Source: Steinernema hermaphroditum (lineage: Eukaryota; Nematoda; Chromadorea; Rhabditida; Steinernematidae). From it: a stretch of 64,000 nucleotides of DNA. The translations under genes and the position numbers were made by a program. Shown here in pieces: positions 10,313-23,060 of this stretch (positions are counted from its first letter, which is position 1; every line of letters begins with the position of its first letter). The notes below the pieces were generated by a model. The model searched no databases. It was not told the DNA's origin and saw nothing but the letters and a program-made list of their open reading frames with translations. Location of the stretch: contig CM059625.1 of assembly GCA_030435675.1 (NCBI GenBank), forward strand, positions 16,430,001-16,494,000. The letters run 5' to 3'.

Positions 10313-11629
10313 CAGGGTTATCCATAAATACTGTCACGCATAAAAACAACGCCAACTTTTCCCATGACTGACAAAACAACCCGTTTTTTATACCATTCGA
10401 AAGAGCATGAAATTCTGAACAAGCTACAATCAAGAACATTCGAAATGGCTTCCTCGGGCGGCGATACAGGGTCAAAAACGCCTCTGGAAATTCTTCAAGA
10501 TTCCCGCAGCGACTTCCGGCGTTATTTCCTTCCAAGGTCTGCAGAGCGCGCTTCACGGAATCGACACTAGCGTGGCTTGTAGAGCAGACTTTTTGCTCCA
10601 GGACTGACCAAACATCGAAGTTGAGAGAGTTGAAAAGCGGAGATTACCGCAGCCAAACATCTTTCCTCTTAACCCAACATCCTTCCTTCACATGGTTGGC
10701 TGTGACAAGACAAGGGTATCCTTGGCCCCATGGCCAGGCGCCCAGTCCTGCTGAAACGTCCGTGCGGTGTTGTGGGGTAGATCTACGACCCAGGATTTCA
10801 CCACAGCCGTTCGGAACCAGTTTCCGGTAGTTCTTGCCAGTGCAGGTCAACTTTTTTCCATTGACTTCGAAGAAAACCAGCTCCAGGTTCCCAAGTTCAG
10901 AAACCCCGGCCCAAACCATGATGGATTGTGGGGAATGGCTCTTTTCGGCAGTGATGTTGCTGGGAAGGCCTTTCGGAAGACGTTCACGGTGATCCCGGGT
11001 GTTTCCCAGCGGCTATACGGTGAAAATCTTCTAATGCGAGAACATAATGCTCTGGAGGCTCCCACCGCGGCCCTGGGCCTTCATCTTCTTCGCTTTCTCC
11101 TTTTTTTCAACCTTCATTCGATCGCTCAAAGGCTGTCCGCGCACAAGTTTGTAGGGATGGACCCCTAGATCTTGTTCCACCAGTCTTGTGACCGATGAGG
11201 CGCTGATTGATGTTCCCTGGCCAGCTTTCTCATGTACCATGCTGGATTCTGGTTACTTTTCTCCCTGATGCTTTCTCTGGTTCTGGGAGTCCTGGCGGAG
11301 TGCGGCCTTCCACGTCACTGACGGTCCTTGACTCCAGCAGTCTCCTGGTAACGTTTAATCACGCGATGAACTTGCATTAAATGAGGATTCAACGTCTTCG
11401 AAATCTTGGGTATTGGCATTCCACGCTTGCGGTAGGCGACGATGGAAAAATGGTTTTTTTCTGAGACCATTCTTCTGAATAGCAGCGCATAAAATAACAA
11501 AGCAAATAGCAGTTCTAGATCAGAAAAGCATGCTGAACATGAATAAAGCAAATGCCGGAGAGGAAAATGCAGAAAAGCGCGAAAAATTCAAGAGTTCCGA
11601 ACGCGTGACAGTATTTATGGATAACCCTG
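10313..11629 (-). mobile_element. Decayed mariner, 1,317 bp
   Basis: TIRs identical over 27 bp begin CAGGGTTATCCATAAA and continue TACTGTCACGC. TA flanks lie at 10311-10312 and 11630-11631. The TIR sequence differs from that of the 8.2-kb element beyond CAGGGT, so this is another subfamily. The internal gene is broken, but the ends are intact and could in principle still be mobilised by a related transposase. Confidence 0.92.
10435..11470 (-). pseudogene. Mariner transposase pseudogene
   Basis: The start (MVSEKNHFSIVAYRKRGMP) at 11470 parallels MVSEKLRSTIVELHCAGKS of the intact copy, and the transposase continues in pieces across frameshifts. At the first catalytic motif the expected SDEKIFT is SH*KIFT, with Asp changed to His and Glu changed to stop, followed by a further stop. 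QQDWAPTH-like and GSHFE-like segments survive in other frames. The product cannot be catalytic. Confidence 0.88.
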
Positions 11630-11856
11630 TAATGCTTAACATAATATTATTTATTTATTATATTTACATTTGAATTTAATGCCTTGACCAGTCAGCCTTC
11701 ACAAAAGGGAACAAATAGCTATTTTCCAAAAGGCACATTGAGATCACTCTTGAGCACGCCGTATTTTGATAGTCGCACGTTTCGCTGCAACATTCCTTTT
11801 TCGGCCCGATTCACCTGCAACCTCTGATCATTACGGCAAATTACAAACTGGCACCC

Positions 11857-14800
11857 CTACAGGAATGTGTCCTGTGAATGCGCAGTCTGGTCAGCTTTTG
11901 TGTTTCCATTTGCCTCTTTTCCATTTACGTCTTCGCAGTGGGCGGAGGAGTCGCTTTGAGTGCCAGGCGATATGGTAGGAGTGCTGAAATAGAGCCTTAG
12001 GCATGTGGTAAGAATATGATATCGAATAGTTCTGGTTCACTTTTGTTTTTCAGGCATCCGGGGATGCAGGTGGAAAGAACGATCATGCACTCCGAGAACA
12101 CAACATCAGGAAGACGATATGAGGTTCTTACTTTTCCACTTTGCGGTTCCACGGTTTACGTTTGGACAAAGCGGATGAGTGACGCCGCTTAAGTATGAAC
12201 CTGAAGTTCCTAATGGGCTTTGAATTTTGTGTTTTCAGTGTTTTTCTTTCTGCACAAAGGTATACCTTATGCTCAGAAATGATAGTCCCCAGGTTTGACT
12301 AGCCCTTGATGGAAAGGCGTAAAAGAAATTAGGAACATGTATAGATGTTCAGCCCACAGAAACGAACCGACTTCGACTAATTCGATTCCAAATCTAGTGT
12401 CTAGAGCCACAGATAGGAGTTGCGGCAATATTCCGACTAACACGGCTGACAAAGAGAGAAAGAAAGAAGCAACAGCACTGAGTTGATGCCCATAGAAATA
12501 CAAACATCACTTACCTATGATGGGAATGCTTCTCGATAAATTCTACTGCAGCATGAGTAGCGTTCGATATGGATTGCCTTCTCCGGAGCATAGCGATGAC
12601 ATGTTGCTGTCGTAGTTCCCGATTGATCAGTGCGTAGAGAACAGGATTCGCCGCTGAGTTGAAGCAGACGAGTAGGTGCGCGGCAAAGAATATCGAGCTT
12701 AGAGTCAACGTTGACCAGCTCACCTGAAACACTTTTCTGGTACCTGAGACATGAAAATGGGATTCCTACCGTAATCAGACTGAATTGAGATAGAATATTC
12801 AGTGTCCATTGAGGTGTCCAGCAGAAGAAATAGAATAGAATCACTGCGACAATCCGTTTAGTCACTTGTTGCACCCTCCGACTAGGCTGGATTTTGCTGT
12901 GCAATCCATGCCTTCTTACAGTTCTCGCGTTCTTGTGTAAACGAATAATCACCTAAGCTTCCATTTAGTTAGCATAATGTACTCTGCAGCTTACTTGTAA
13001 ATAGAAAGCGGTAATAAGTAACGCCGGGATCATGTAGCCGGCAAAGAACGTGTACATCATAAACAGAGGAGAACCGGCATCGAAGACACACTTTGATATT
13101 GTAGTGCCATGGAGGTCTAAAGAGGTTTCCTCGTAACTATATGCGATATAAGACATACCCGATATTCGAAGCTCTTCGGTGCCGTCAAATAGTGGCAATC
13201 CTGTGTGCTTGTTAACTTTGACTACAGTGGATTCTTGCAGAACGGGGAATAAGAGAATGATGGCAAGAATTGAGCAACTCAGTACAACTGTGATCGCTAC
13301 TGAGTTACTTCGTACCCTAAAGATAGTTTTTATGATACAAGCTATTCGTGAAAGATGTGTCATTTGTATGTGATTGAACAATGCTAACGGACATCATATA
13401 AAATTCGATTTCGGTGGATTCATTTTGCGCTACTTTTCGTTGAATGTTTTGCAAAGAAAGTGCCAACAATTCGTAATTTCATAGTACAATTGCATAAAGG
13501 TCATACCACCATGGATGAACCCGCCACATCACGTGAAAAGGAGTCCAATCTCATGCTTAACAAGCTTATTGGTTTAAAAACTCGGATCTTTCGTGAATAA
13601 TGCAGAAGATTATGGATACATGTACAACACATCGCATCAGTCCTACACAGCACAGAGGTCTGACATCGTTCGCCTTTCTGGTAACGTTGGTAAGAATCTC
13701 AGAGTCGATCACTAAGTGAACTTAGTTAGAATTCTAAAGGTCGAACGGTGAACACTGTTTGACAAAAAAGATGTTCCACCGTGATGGGAAAACTGTTATC
13801 CCTTGTCGCTTACTGTTTCGACTACAACAGTAGCTATAGCTAAGTTTTAGAACAAGCTGAACACCAACACTCAGAATAAAGACTCACCTGAACGACTTGA
13901 TAGGAGAACACACAGCCAAGTATCTATCCCAGCTGAGTACTGTCATCAAAAAACTGCTCAGAAGCTTATTCACACACTCTCCAAACCAATACAGTTTGCA
14001 CATGGCCGTCCCGAATATCCATTGTCCATGAAGCATGTCAACAATTAAGAACGGCAAATGAAGAATGACGAGAAGGTCAACGATCGACAGACCTAAGACA
14101 TCATCGCCAAATTCGCTTACGTCGGCTGTCATGTAGCGCTTACCCAAAACGTAAATAAATACGTGTCTCGTGCTCGAAACACTCACGCGTCGTCGCCCCC
14201 TCCAGCGTGCCGTTCGGCTCATCGCCGTCATCACGTTGCAGATCATCGCAATCACGATGCTGAAATGAGCGATTGCGCGAGGGTGTGGGATGCCAGAGAT
14301 AAATTAGATTTTTGCAACCGCCGCGACTTCGCCGGCAGTACACCGATGTACTTGAGACGAGGAGCGGTGGATGCTGAGAAAGCGATTTCGAATGAGTGGG
14401 TATTTTATTTAATTTGTTGCACAGTGAGTGGGTACAAAATGATGTCGAAAGGGAAGTTTTAAGCTTCCGTAAATGGTGGTACCTTTCTTCCACGTTCACT
14501 ATTAAACCATTTTTACTTGTCAAAAAGCACTCTCATACCTTCGCCAGTAGACTAAAGTTCAACCGAAAAGCTCCAAATTGAGTGGCTCAATTTTATGTGC
14601 TCGTCCCCTCTAAAAAGGACACAAAAGAACATCGTGTTGTTGCGCTTAATTTGCTGCAAAAAGGGCATAAGAAAGCTTCATGTTCACTGCTACTGACAAC
14701 CGTGGTATTATTCACTAATGCCGAAACTCCGGTGATCATTTTAAAACAATGGGTATGTCAACATTGTTTACTAGATGATATTCATATGTCTTTGCCTTAC

Positions 14801-14931
14801 CCATTGCCAATGGTCCCAGCAACAAAGAGCATTCCGTACGCGGTGGCGAATATGATCCTAAGAGTTCGTCTGGCCGCCTGAAGATCATCGGTGTCCGTTT
14901 CATCGTGAAAGTAATCGGTCTCATTTGACAT
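11857..14931 (-). CDS. Neuropeptide GPCR, somatostatin/allatostatin-C-like, 416 aa
   Basis: Class A peptide receptor in the plasma membrane. Exons: 14931-14801, 14259-14144, 14092-13888, 13316-13159, 13116-12995, 12952-12770, 12723-12515, 11983-11857; all junctions keep phase. An NET glycosylation site is at residue 3. TM1 holds the GN motif (residues 42-43). TM2 has LSIVDLLV. TM3 ends WDRYLAV (DRY at 138-140) with its Cys at 114. The second-loop Cys is in SKCVFD, TM6 has FCWTPQW, and TM7 has NSAANPVLY with NPxxY at 331-335. The tail is Ser/Thr-rich and hydrophilic, ending SQDTFL. The SWDRYLAVCSP and CWTP text fits the somatostatin/opioid/allatostatin-C-like receptors (C. elegans NPR-16/17/24/32 type); the exact orthologue is unsure. 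Two introns (42 and 51 nt) are multiples of three and open, so retention is possible. ATTTTTAG just before the ATG may be a trans-splice site. Confidence 0.88.
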
Positions 14932-14989
14932 ATCTCTAAAAATGATATGTGTATAACAGCAAAACGCCATCGTTATCCCGAAAAACATA

Positions 14990-17900
14990 GTAACAAAATG
15001 GAGCGATTTTCACTGGATTATGAAAATTCGCGTGAACTTCGATCGACAAGACGGAAAACAGCCGAAGTGGAAAAACGAGATCTCGTGGATTAGTGTATGG
15101 AGTCGCGCAACTAACACGAGGGCCAAGGAAGAAGATATACATGTATTTACAGAGAGGGGCTAGACGAGCGTCGTTTTGGACACGATCGCATGACGTATTG
15201 GCGAGGCACATTGCCAGGAGCGATTCTGAGGGGTGTGATTGCCGACGAAGAGGGTCTTACGCAAAAATTTCTATCTTGCCAAGAGGTTATTGTCTTTTTT
15301 TGCTCGAATGGCCCATTGAGAACAGCAGTGACTGCGGCTTCAAAGGTCGAAAGATAATCACGGAGGTGGACAAAGAATAGACAATAACACGACGTGAATA
15401 GTGAATAACGACTTGTGGAAAATGACTTCGCGGGTGGTGGTAGGAAAAAGTGGTCGATCTCCCAGAGGTCTCAGGAAGCAGCGGAAAACGTGCGGCATAT
15501 CTTTTATATGTGAATTCGATGAATACCACTAGCTAGAATAAACAAGGCACACAATGTGCAGAGATCATCGAACTGACATTAAGTAATTCGGACAAAATGC
15601 ACTAGTAATCCCAGATTAGAAGCAAACTCTTTAAAGGCTTTGTAATATGATCGTTTACGGAACCCTTCTTTATACTGATCCAGGGCATTCATCATTGTAA
15701 CAAGGGAATGTGCTGTTTAGTAGTGGTGCGGAAGTTCAGGAATTTGTGTCTCATGTCTCACAGACAAATTCGCACATAAAGAATGGCTGAACCGTGTCGA
15801 AGAAATACACCTTCGTTCTCTTTCAAACGACATACACGAACAACGTTGAGAAAGCTTCAAACAAAATTTTCGTTCGAGGGGTTGGACTTTAAAACAGATC
15901 GTTTATTTTCGTTCCAATTTGGCAGCAATGTTTTGGCTCATTCAGAACAAGAGACGCCCTTTCTGAAAGGACCCGCATCGTTTGGACTCAAAGCCGTCCA
16001 GACTTCCCAATCAGTTCAACCTACAGAATGGAAATCGTCATTAGTCCCTTCATGAATAATAGAAAAATTAATAAAGTTGATGTGACATTAGTCGTCATAT
16101 CCTTTGTTGAAAGTACATCGTTTTTTGTGTTTAAGCGCAAGGCGGAACTGCAACCCAGAATGCAAAATGATTTGCGGAAATGCAGTCGTTGATCGCAATT
16201 GAAGATAATGGCCGTCCCGTAAGTGCCCTACCCAAGATTAACACGCTATGTGCCGAAAGGGCGAAAATTGAAGATTGCGGGAAGGTCAGCTGATGGAGTT
16301 GTTCGCATGTTGCCGAACCGGCTTCTCGCATGAACATCCGTAATACGAGACTGATATCCGTGCGGATACGTGACCTTCGCGTCATGATGAATGGATAAAT
16401 CCTGGTTTACTGTAAGCTAGATCTTTTGACGCTCGTTAAGCTAATTGATAATATGATAATACTTCAATCATGAAATTCCGAATTGAGCAAATCTGGGAAG
16501 GGACACTAAAAAACTAGAAGAAGGAAGGCAGCATTCAAACTTTTGGTCATAGGTGCGCTGAATTGAATAGAAATACGCAAGTTCGGTCTGCCCAGAGAGG
16601 ATGCTGAGGCATCCAATCTGATTCTGTATGTCTGAGTAGCTCGTCACGCCAGTCAAAAACAATATCCAATATCAAAGCAACATATAGTCAACGCGATAGC
16701 AATATGAATCACATGCACCCATAGGGAAGACAGTGCAACCTCCGACGTAATTAATCCGGACAGCTGATAATCTCAACAATCTGGCTCATCGACGTGGGCC
16801 GTTTCGCATTAGAACCGTTCGGCACGTCTGAATGTCAATGAAGAAGCGTGGTACCGATTAGAGTCTTGAGGAATTGGCGACAGCTCGACACCGGATTTCT
16901 TCCACGACCGCTAAGAAGCAAGTGAAGACCATTAAAGAAAGCGACAAATATAATAAAAATTTCCATGCTGTTCGTGTAGCTCTTGGGAGATTGAAGACCA
17001 AAACGCGAAAAGGAGCAGAAACTTTCCAAGCACCCCATTAGGGTGAGCATAACAAACGATTTCTAACACTTCGGCTGATAAGCCGAAAGGGAAAGGCTAC
17101 CCTAATCCTCAGGCGCCCCTCCCTAAATCCAATTGTACACGGCGACGAGACCATCGCGCAGAAGGATTTAAAGAGTGGAAATGCGAACAGAAAATGAAGA
17201 AGCAAAAAGGCGGCAGAAATCGAGAAGAGGCGGTCTGCGGCGGCGTCGCGTACCCAGAGCCGCTTAATGATCAAAGTCGGGACGCACTCAAGACGAAGTC
17301 ACACCGACGCAGCGGAGAGCAGATTTAGAACATGAGCAGGAAGTTCGATAATAAAGTTGTCTAGCGGAAGTTGTCTCGAGGTTCCTACCCATTTTTGAAG
17401 GTGATATGTGCCCAATCTGAAATGAAATTGAAAGGAGATATGCTGGTACATCCAGAGTCAAATTTATCTGATCAGTGAAGGATTATTAGAGTCGTCTGTG
17501 CATTTCACATAAGGATAAACTGCGGAGTATAACTGTAAACATATGTCTTGATTAACGGAGAAATACATATACGGCTTGTATACCAATTTAAAATACGTAT
17601 CTTTGGCGACGTTATGTCTGTTGGGCACGCTCAAATGTACCTACCCGTAACTTACTGTACAGTTACTGAAAATCACCGATAGCGGTCCGACGTAAGTGGT
17701 ACGACATGGATCGTCGAACGACACAAAGAATTACAGTATCCTCAACATGTACCTCTTCCAAACCGGCTTCGGAACAGAACCTGTCCAACGAAAGAATAAA
17801 ACGAAGTTTAAAGTGAAAAACCCATCATACGGTAGACGAGTTAATAAGCACAATCTTAGAATTGTATACTAAATTCATCACCTAACGCCCGCGCGTCTAT

Positions 17901-20900
17901 CTAAGCAAATTATACGGGCCACAGCGAACGCCGGGACCAGCTGGATTATCAATTAGCGCTGTGTTTGAAACGATGAGCACATTCAAGTGGCCCATTTGGG
18001 TGCAAGCGCGTTCGCGAACGTTGTTCCTTCGTTAAGATTCGTTCTAAACACAAAGTATAGATGAAGTGCTGCCACAAAGTCTGCCCACCCAAAGCGGGAA
18101 GCTAACAAAGAGTCCTCAGGGAATTGGTAATTTTTGTGTCCTCTATAAAGCATGGACATAGTCACATGGTTTGTTTCGAAATGCATCGAATAAAGGAGAC
18201 AGGCAAAATACAGGCAGCGGAAAAACATTCCTAGTAGTTTTCGGCGGAAGTCTTTTTTGTTTTAGTGGGAAAATTGACTTCATTACTCATATGTCTGGGA
18301 AAAAAAGTGTCAGCCCGTCAAACAAGCATACTTCACACAAACCTCCCATAAGAAGCTAAAAGGGAAAATATGCTTCGCTCTGCTTCCTTGGCAATTGCAA
18401 CCGCAGAGCTTCATTAAATTTTCTCAAAACGACCACATATTAGCAACTCGGACTCAACACCAAGATGTACAGTTACCCTATGAGCTTTTGTTTGCGCAGC
18501 CAAGTCTAGCCAAGAAGGAATTTGGATTTAGTTTACCATTTACCATTAAAATCTGAATGCAGTCTATATAAACGACCCTGTCAAACCCGAAGGAATATCC
18601 TGTAGATATGGTAGTTAGCACTGCAAATTAGATAAGGAAATGGCCATGTAGTCAACTGATTAATGCGCATGCACTATGCACAAAAATACACTAATATTAA
18701 TAATCGCTTTAAGCCGTAGTTCCTTATTAAAGTTTGAGCCAAAGGTTACGGTATTTTTAGATGATATGAAGCTCAAATAACGAATTCAAATCCTATCATA
18801 GTCAACTTGGTCTGTTGACATTAGTCATGAATGAAAAACAGACCTGTGCCAAATTATGTAAAGGTCATTCACTAGTAAATTAAATTTCTAAAAAACATGT
18901 CGGGAAACAAAATTAATTGAATATTAATAAATTCCAAAAATGCCATTTTGTTTGGTTTCTAGTACTTCTATAAAAAGCACTGCTATTCGACCTCAGTGTG
19001 GTGGAAGTTGTTCTTGTTAGGTCCTAATGCAACCACCAGCGGACGAAAACGTTAACTCATTTAAACTACTGCAAAGAGGAGCAGATCCGGGAGGCTTCAT
19101 TTGAAGTAACAGTTAGAAATTAGGCGCAGTCCAGTGCAACGACCGGCTTAAATATGCGGGTTTTTGTCGTGATCGACATGACGCGCTCTCTGCAAGGACA
19201 TGCAAATGTGTAACTTATATGCACCGTTCTAGAATGTCATGAACTGAAATTCTTAGAAAACACATCGTGTTTTATGTTTAGCTTGATATTGACGGTGCCA
19301 GTGTCATTTGAAATGTTTTAAAAATAGCTATCTGAGTTCAGTGCTTGTGAATTATTCCTTTTCATTCGATAAATAGGCACCGAAATAGAACAAATGTTAA
19401 AATTGCTCCGTCTGCGGCAACGTTTGAACAATTAGTCTCTTGCAAACACAGGACCACCCTGTTTTTTTAGTGCAATCCATGTATCTCGAAGCATGGAAAC
19501 ATGGCTTCAATAGCACAGTATAGAGACTTATCTAGATGGACTTACACAGAGGGCATCTTGGGGCTGTTCATGAGGAAGGCCACGATAAACTATCCGATGG
19601 GCTCCTCAATTGCGATGGCATCTTGTAGGAGTAGCCATGACGCATATGCAGGCATGACGTGCTACATGTCTAAGTTAATCACCGTATATAAAAGTTAAGG
19701 CTCTAACAAAAATCTGTCAAAACATCAATAAAATAAGTCGCATGGCAAACACACTACTGAAAATTGGATCACGTCAATGTTTAATCTGCAATATCACACA
19801 CAAACGACTCCAAAAATATGAGCTAATTACAAATGTGCAATTTGTGGCAAGCGAATCTGCATAAAATCATTCTTCTTACTCTTGCCCAAATACATTATCC
19901 ACGCGCTTGCACTATCAAGAAAAAATTGAATGATGTGTCAACGTGAATTATGCAACCCTGGTTCTTGCAATGAGGTAGGCGAAATAATGGTATAGCATCG
20001 GACGCAATCGAACTGCATCGCCTACCGTATTTGGCATGCAGGTTTCATCGATATGTCAGCCTTAGAAGTAGCCCTTTGAACGCACCCTTAGCGCATCACC
20101 GTACTCCCCCACGAAAAACAAACGAACAACTAAATATGTTCACAAAATCGGAAAAAGATTCATCAGTGGGGCTGTTCTTCGGCAAGAAAATGAACTCGCC
20201 ACGAAAAAGCAGTACGCTACCATAACAACTAGAACATAAAAACGCAAACATGAGCCAGGAATGCCACAATAATTTAGCGAAGCATTCATCAAAACAGAAA
20301 ACATACTCATGTATATCGAATTAGTTGATAAACATTGCATTATGCGGCGAGTCGTTCCTCGTAAGCGGGAAGCGAAAGCTGCTAAGAGCTGCGAGAGGGC
20401 GCTCGAAAAATCAGAATTATTTTCGGATAAATGTACTTCACGAGCACAACCTTTTCAATAGCTGTCAACACGCCCTTTGTGAATGATACTTATGGTGTTT
20501 TGTTGTTTTTTAACGCTTATGTTAACATCGCTACAACTCTTGAGATTTAGTTGAGGCTGCAGTAAAGTGCATAATATCACGATTTGCTTGAATTGTGTTT
20601 CTTGAATTATGTGATCATATCCAGCCGACACAGTGTTTTAAAAAGAAAAACATAGGAATGGCTTCGGGGCTATCGTCTGACGCCATTTCTGGGGGAAGGT
20701 TTCATACGCTTTTGGTCAAAACAAGGATTATGTCCATGTGTGATATAATGAAAGCGGAACGTGTTGTTCAAGCATTTCAAGCGAATTTTCTCGAAAGAGT
20801 AAGGTATGAGGATAGCACCGTGCCACGATGTAAGAGATATTCTCTGTTTTGTCTAGAAGATGGTGTCAGACAATGCGGAATGCCTTTCATGAAACAAACT

Positions 20901-22600
20901 TGTGATAGTCGGTAGATTATAGCAATCAAAATTATTGTGAATTATACAAAGAAAACCACTTTTTAACGTCTGTTCATCAGATCTGAGTTTCTCAGAGCGC
21001 TTTCATAGAACCCAATGTGTTCATACCGCATTCCGGATTACCCTTCCGGATTCGTATGTCGTCATATGGCGTTGATTAGTGAATGTTACAACACGCCACA
21101 TTAGTCACCTTCACAGCTGGGCTTGGCAGTGCAATTAGTCAGAGTCAGTCCAAATATACAACAGAACAATACTGACTCGAATTGAAGACGCTCGAGTCAG
21201 ATAGAGTAAAGCGCCTTACATGCTCGACAGAGGTGAAAAAGTATGCTACGTATTCATAACAAACGATTGAGGTAATAGTTAAGCTTGAGATAAGCTTAAG
21301 CTGTTCCGAAGGGAGCAAACAAAACATGTCAACGACGGTCCCACGTAATATTTAAGCATGAAGATGCCTTATATGGCGACGATTAGCATCGTTGAAAAAG
21401 GATTCATTGAGATAGTTTTGAAATCGGATTAATGATGAAGAAAACGGTGAGTTCCGTATTTTCGATTACTTTGCCCCTCTGCATAATAAAGTAAATTGCC
21501 GCAGCGCATCCCACCAGGGATGCAAAAACTCATTCATTAAATGTTTTGAGTGACCAAGGGAATTTAGTTCCGTGAGAAGAAAATAATGAAATAAAAAAGC
21601 CTCGCGGATGAAAAAATGGTCTTCAGGAGAAAACAGTCACCTGCAGTTATGGTAGTTTTGAGGCCCCTTTCTCTGAGGATTCAGGCCTTTTTTCAGGGAC
21701 AACTCTTGGGGTACATAAAATTTGTTACCGGTGCATCTGAAATTGGATAAGCAATTAAATTAATCGTATAAAACGTAAGCTGCAATGTTCAAGGTAACTA
21801 GTAAGGTAGTGCTACTTGGTTAAACGGGCAAAACGTTAGTCAGCAATTTTCATTGTGCTGTAAACACATGTGAAAATTTAATTAACAGAGAAACTGTGTG
21901 TCCGTAATTACTGATTAGTAGTATAGTCCTTGTTGAGTATGGCGAAATGCTTATGGACAGAGAAAAATGTTCACAACAATCTCTGCTAATTTTCCTAATA
22001 GGTGAATGAAACGATAAAGGAATGTAAATGAACAATCACGCAATACACCGGGCCACATGGAATTGAGTCATAAAAATTGATGTCTGCGATCTTTTCTAAC
22101 AGCTTTCGCAATGTGTTCCATAAGCTAAGTGATTACAAGAACATGCAGTTATCATTCGATTCGAGATATACAGAAAGAAAGCCGATGTAAGCGAAAGCAC
22201 TTGAAAGAAGCTTACCATCACAAACGACACCTTGAACGTGCAAGAAACAAATGATCTTGATCTGTGTAAAAAGCCGACGATCTGAGAAACGATAATCTGA
22301 CAAACGTTCAAATGTAAATTAGGCTACATTTGTGCCGTATTATAGTTCCACAAGTGAGTAGCTTCCAGTTTCCGGCAACGCGTGTCCGCCGGATGATGAT
22401 CTTCGCCCGACCCACCAATGAAGGCCGCCGTAGATGCTCCACAATTCCAACCTCTGCGATCCCATCCGAACTGAAGATGGGTTTGGTCTGCTTCGCCGTT
22501 CTCGGATACAGCTCTTCGCTTCTCTGATGATGCTTCTCTTATGGGATCACCGGTAGAAGAAGAGCGGTGACTACGCAGTGAGAACGTGGCTCCACCGGAA
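14990..22600. other. Long stretch without recognisable gene
   Basis: About 7.6 kb upstream of the GPCR. Short open frames exist on both strands, but none has linked splice sites, a domain or a repeat partner. It may contain GPCR regulatory sequence or 5' untranslated exons that I cannot identify. A GC-richer patch at about 22360-22600 includes an open frame starting at about 22330, without a recognisable product. Confidence 0.45.
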
Positions 22601-22661
22601 CAGATCCTGTTGCTCTAACTTGCTCTAACTCTAACGTGCTCAAACGAAAAATACTTTGCAC

Positions 22662-23060
22662 ATGCAAAAGCTCAGCGAGAAAAGCTTAAGTGCATTGGAG
22701 GGGAACGAAATGTCAGCGTTGTGTAACGGACGTGAAATCCGATTTCCGTTGTCCGACCACGTGTCCAAAGGTAGAACAAACCACTTCTCCGAGGAAAGCT
22801 CACATGTTGATAAATCTGACAAGGGTTATCCTCCCTCTACTTCAAACACGAACCTACTTCAGCTTCAAATATTCGTGATGCAAAAACAGCCAAAAATTCT
22901 GCCTAAAGCTCATAGATTCAGGCATAGAAAGAGCTCACAACCCACCGACCTGCAACAAGGTTCAAAGACAAACCGAATGCACTTACAAGTTTCTTCGCCG
23001 ATCGAGGCAACAAACGTGTCACAGACAGAAAACAAAGCCCTGGAAAGTGGCCTAAAATAG
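22662..23060 (+). CDS. Hypothetical hydrophilic ORF, 132 aa
   Basis: An ATG-started open frame (MQKLSEKSLSALEG...) with a polar, Ser-, Lys- and Gln-rich product and no membrane segment or known motif. It is longer than surrounding chance frames but has no clear splice, promoter or poly(A) context. It may be a chance ORF. Confidence 0.22.
   Translation: MQKLSEKSLSALEGNEMSALCNGREIRFPLSDHVSKGRTNHFSEESSHVDKSDKGYPPSTSNTNLLQLQIFVMQKQPKILPKAHRFRHRKSSQPTDLQQGSKTNRMHLQVSSPIEATNVSQTENKALESGLK

Noticed and set aside
12273..12503. Hydrophobic 76-aa frame on the minus strand
   Set aside because: It lies in the last GPCR intron, between a strong donor (GTAAGTG) and the terminal exon, and uses a different frame.
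22430..22500. Resemblance to 5S rRNA (GATCCCATCCGAACTGAAGA)
   Set aside because: Only a short stretch is similar to the 5S consensus; the rest of the gene and the internal control region are absent.
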